Below are positions 63,478-64,000 of a stretch of DNA of 64,000 nt, piece after piece. Numbering within the stretch: the first letter of the stretch is position 1; the number at the start of each line of letters is the position of its first letter. The notes under the pieces are model-generated. The model was given only the letters and a program-made list of their open reading frames with translations. It was not told where the DNA came from and ran no database searches. The DNA comes from Ditylenchus dipsaci (taxonomy: Eukaryota; Nematoda; Chromadorea; Rhabditida; Anguinidae), in contig SADC01001275.1 in NCBI GenBank assembly GCA_004194705.1, positions 1,674,001-1,738,000 on the forward strand, given 5' to 3'. A program made the position numbers and the translations under genes.

Positions 63478-64000
63478 GATAGCTCGGAAATTCGTTCCCA
63501 TTTAGGGTTCGACACATTTCTACCACAACTTTGAGATATTTTGCCAAAAGTGAATCGCCTGAAGTGACCCAATGGTCTAGTACGAAAAATCAAAATTCTG
63601 ATTTTATTAGTCTTTTTTAAAAAATGAACACCGTTTCTCCAATAGAACCTAACCTCATAACCTCTCTTCAAAATCAGGGGTCATTTTATTGACCCCATGA
63701 TTCTCTATGGCAAAATTATGAAAATTTGGAAAAAAGACCACAATCGGAGCTCCTGCATCCTTTTGATTGCAATCCTTTGGATTCGAAATGTGAAGTAAAA
63801 GGTGTCGAACTCTCGGCAAAGACAAACTTCTGCATGCGCCGAATCATCGCAGGACTGACTGAATCGAAAATTTGATTTTTGCCTGTCCTTCCTTTGGTTT
63901 TAGGCTCTGGATTTAAATAAAGGACTCAACACGTGAAAGGCGGTGTGTACCCAACTATGCGTTTTGTGCAGAATTTCACGCTAAAAACGATGGCTGAAAA
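63478..64000. repeat. Partial MITE and dispersed word at window end
   Basis: GAAACTTCGATAGCTCGG followed by TTCGTTCCCATTTAGGGTTC matches the subterminal block of the CAGTCAA-type elements. Its partner may lie near 63,800 (TCGAACTCTCGGC). The last 35 bases contain GAATTTCACGCTAAAAACGA, a variant of the dispersed foldback word. Confidence 0.45.

Noticed and set aside
1..64000. CRISPR array, bacterial operon or phage origin
   Set aside because: Repeats are palindromic or irregular and do not alternate with unique spacers. Genes are spliced and eukaryotic, and no prokaryotic gene organisation is present.

Overview
The window is nuclear DNA of an invertebrate animal. The evidence is spliced genes with short GT-AG introns (about 45-60 bp) as well as multi-kb ones, AATAAA polyadenylation signals, a tRNA-Arg gene with an intron, and animal-specific proteins: a Hedgehog-acyltransferase-type MBOAT enzyme and a SEA plus LDL-receptor-A extracellular protein. 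Nothing bacterial was seen. I cannot name the phylum from this sequence; a nematode-like or other small invertebrate with an AT-rich genome fits.

Layout. 0-11 kb holds one tRNA-Arg(TCT), several foldback repeats and two Tc1/mariner-type inverted-repeat elements, with no confident protein gene. At 11.1-13.0 kb and again, reversed, at 24.3-26.2 kb lies a 1.9-kb segment carrying a two-exon gene for a secreted cysteine-rich protein built from four similar modules. Between the two copies are a Helitron 3' end with a Pif1-helicase remnant (14.2 kb), nested MITEs (15.7 kb) and a four-exon gene for a small secreted helical protein (18.2-21.9 kb). At 28.3-30.7 kb is a recent LTR retrotransposon with identical-looking LTRs, a 5-bp target duplication and only gag and protease. 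It is inserted in an older MITE. At 30.8-33.9 kb are arrays and tRNA-like repeats.

From about 34 to 59.4 kb a long plus-strand gene can be followed. It has a signal peptide, an acidic Ser-Gly stretch, a Thr/Pro-rich stretch, a SEA domain, at least four LDLa repeats and a charged C-terminal tail. One of its introns (44,908-53,769) contains a complete minus-strand five-exon Hedgehog acyltransferase gene (45,463-53,351). Exon phases match across that intron. The introns of both genes are filled with foldback elements, including one with a tRNA-Arg gene in each arm. A decayed hAT transposase lies at 55.8-57.9 kb. A small candidate secreted-peptide gene lies at 61.0-61.4 kb between two inverted arrays of a GGCCATAAA repeat.

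Two general points matter to a reader. First, almost every recognisable coding region is broken by single-base changes in short homopolymers, nearly always a base too few, at places where protein similarity resumes at once in the next frame. This looks more like uncorrected long-read indels than gene death, so predicted proteins should be treated as interrupted by sequence error until checked. Second, inverted repeats dominate the non-coding DNA, with more than 25 distinct foldback or terminal-inverted-repeat elements. Many share short words, including a block related to GTTCAGCATGGTCGATTTGC, across otherwise unrelated contexts.
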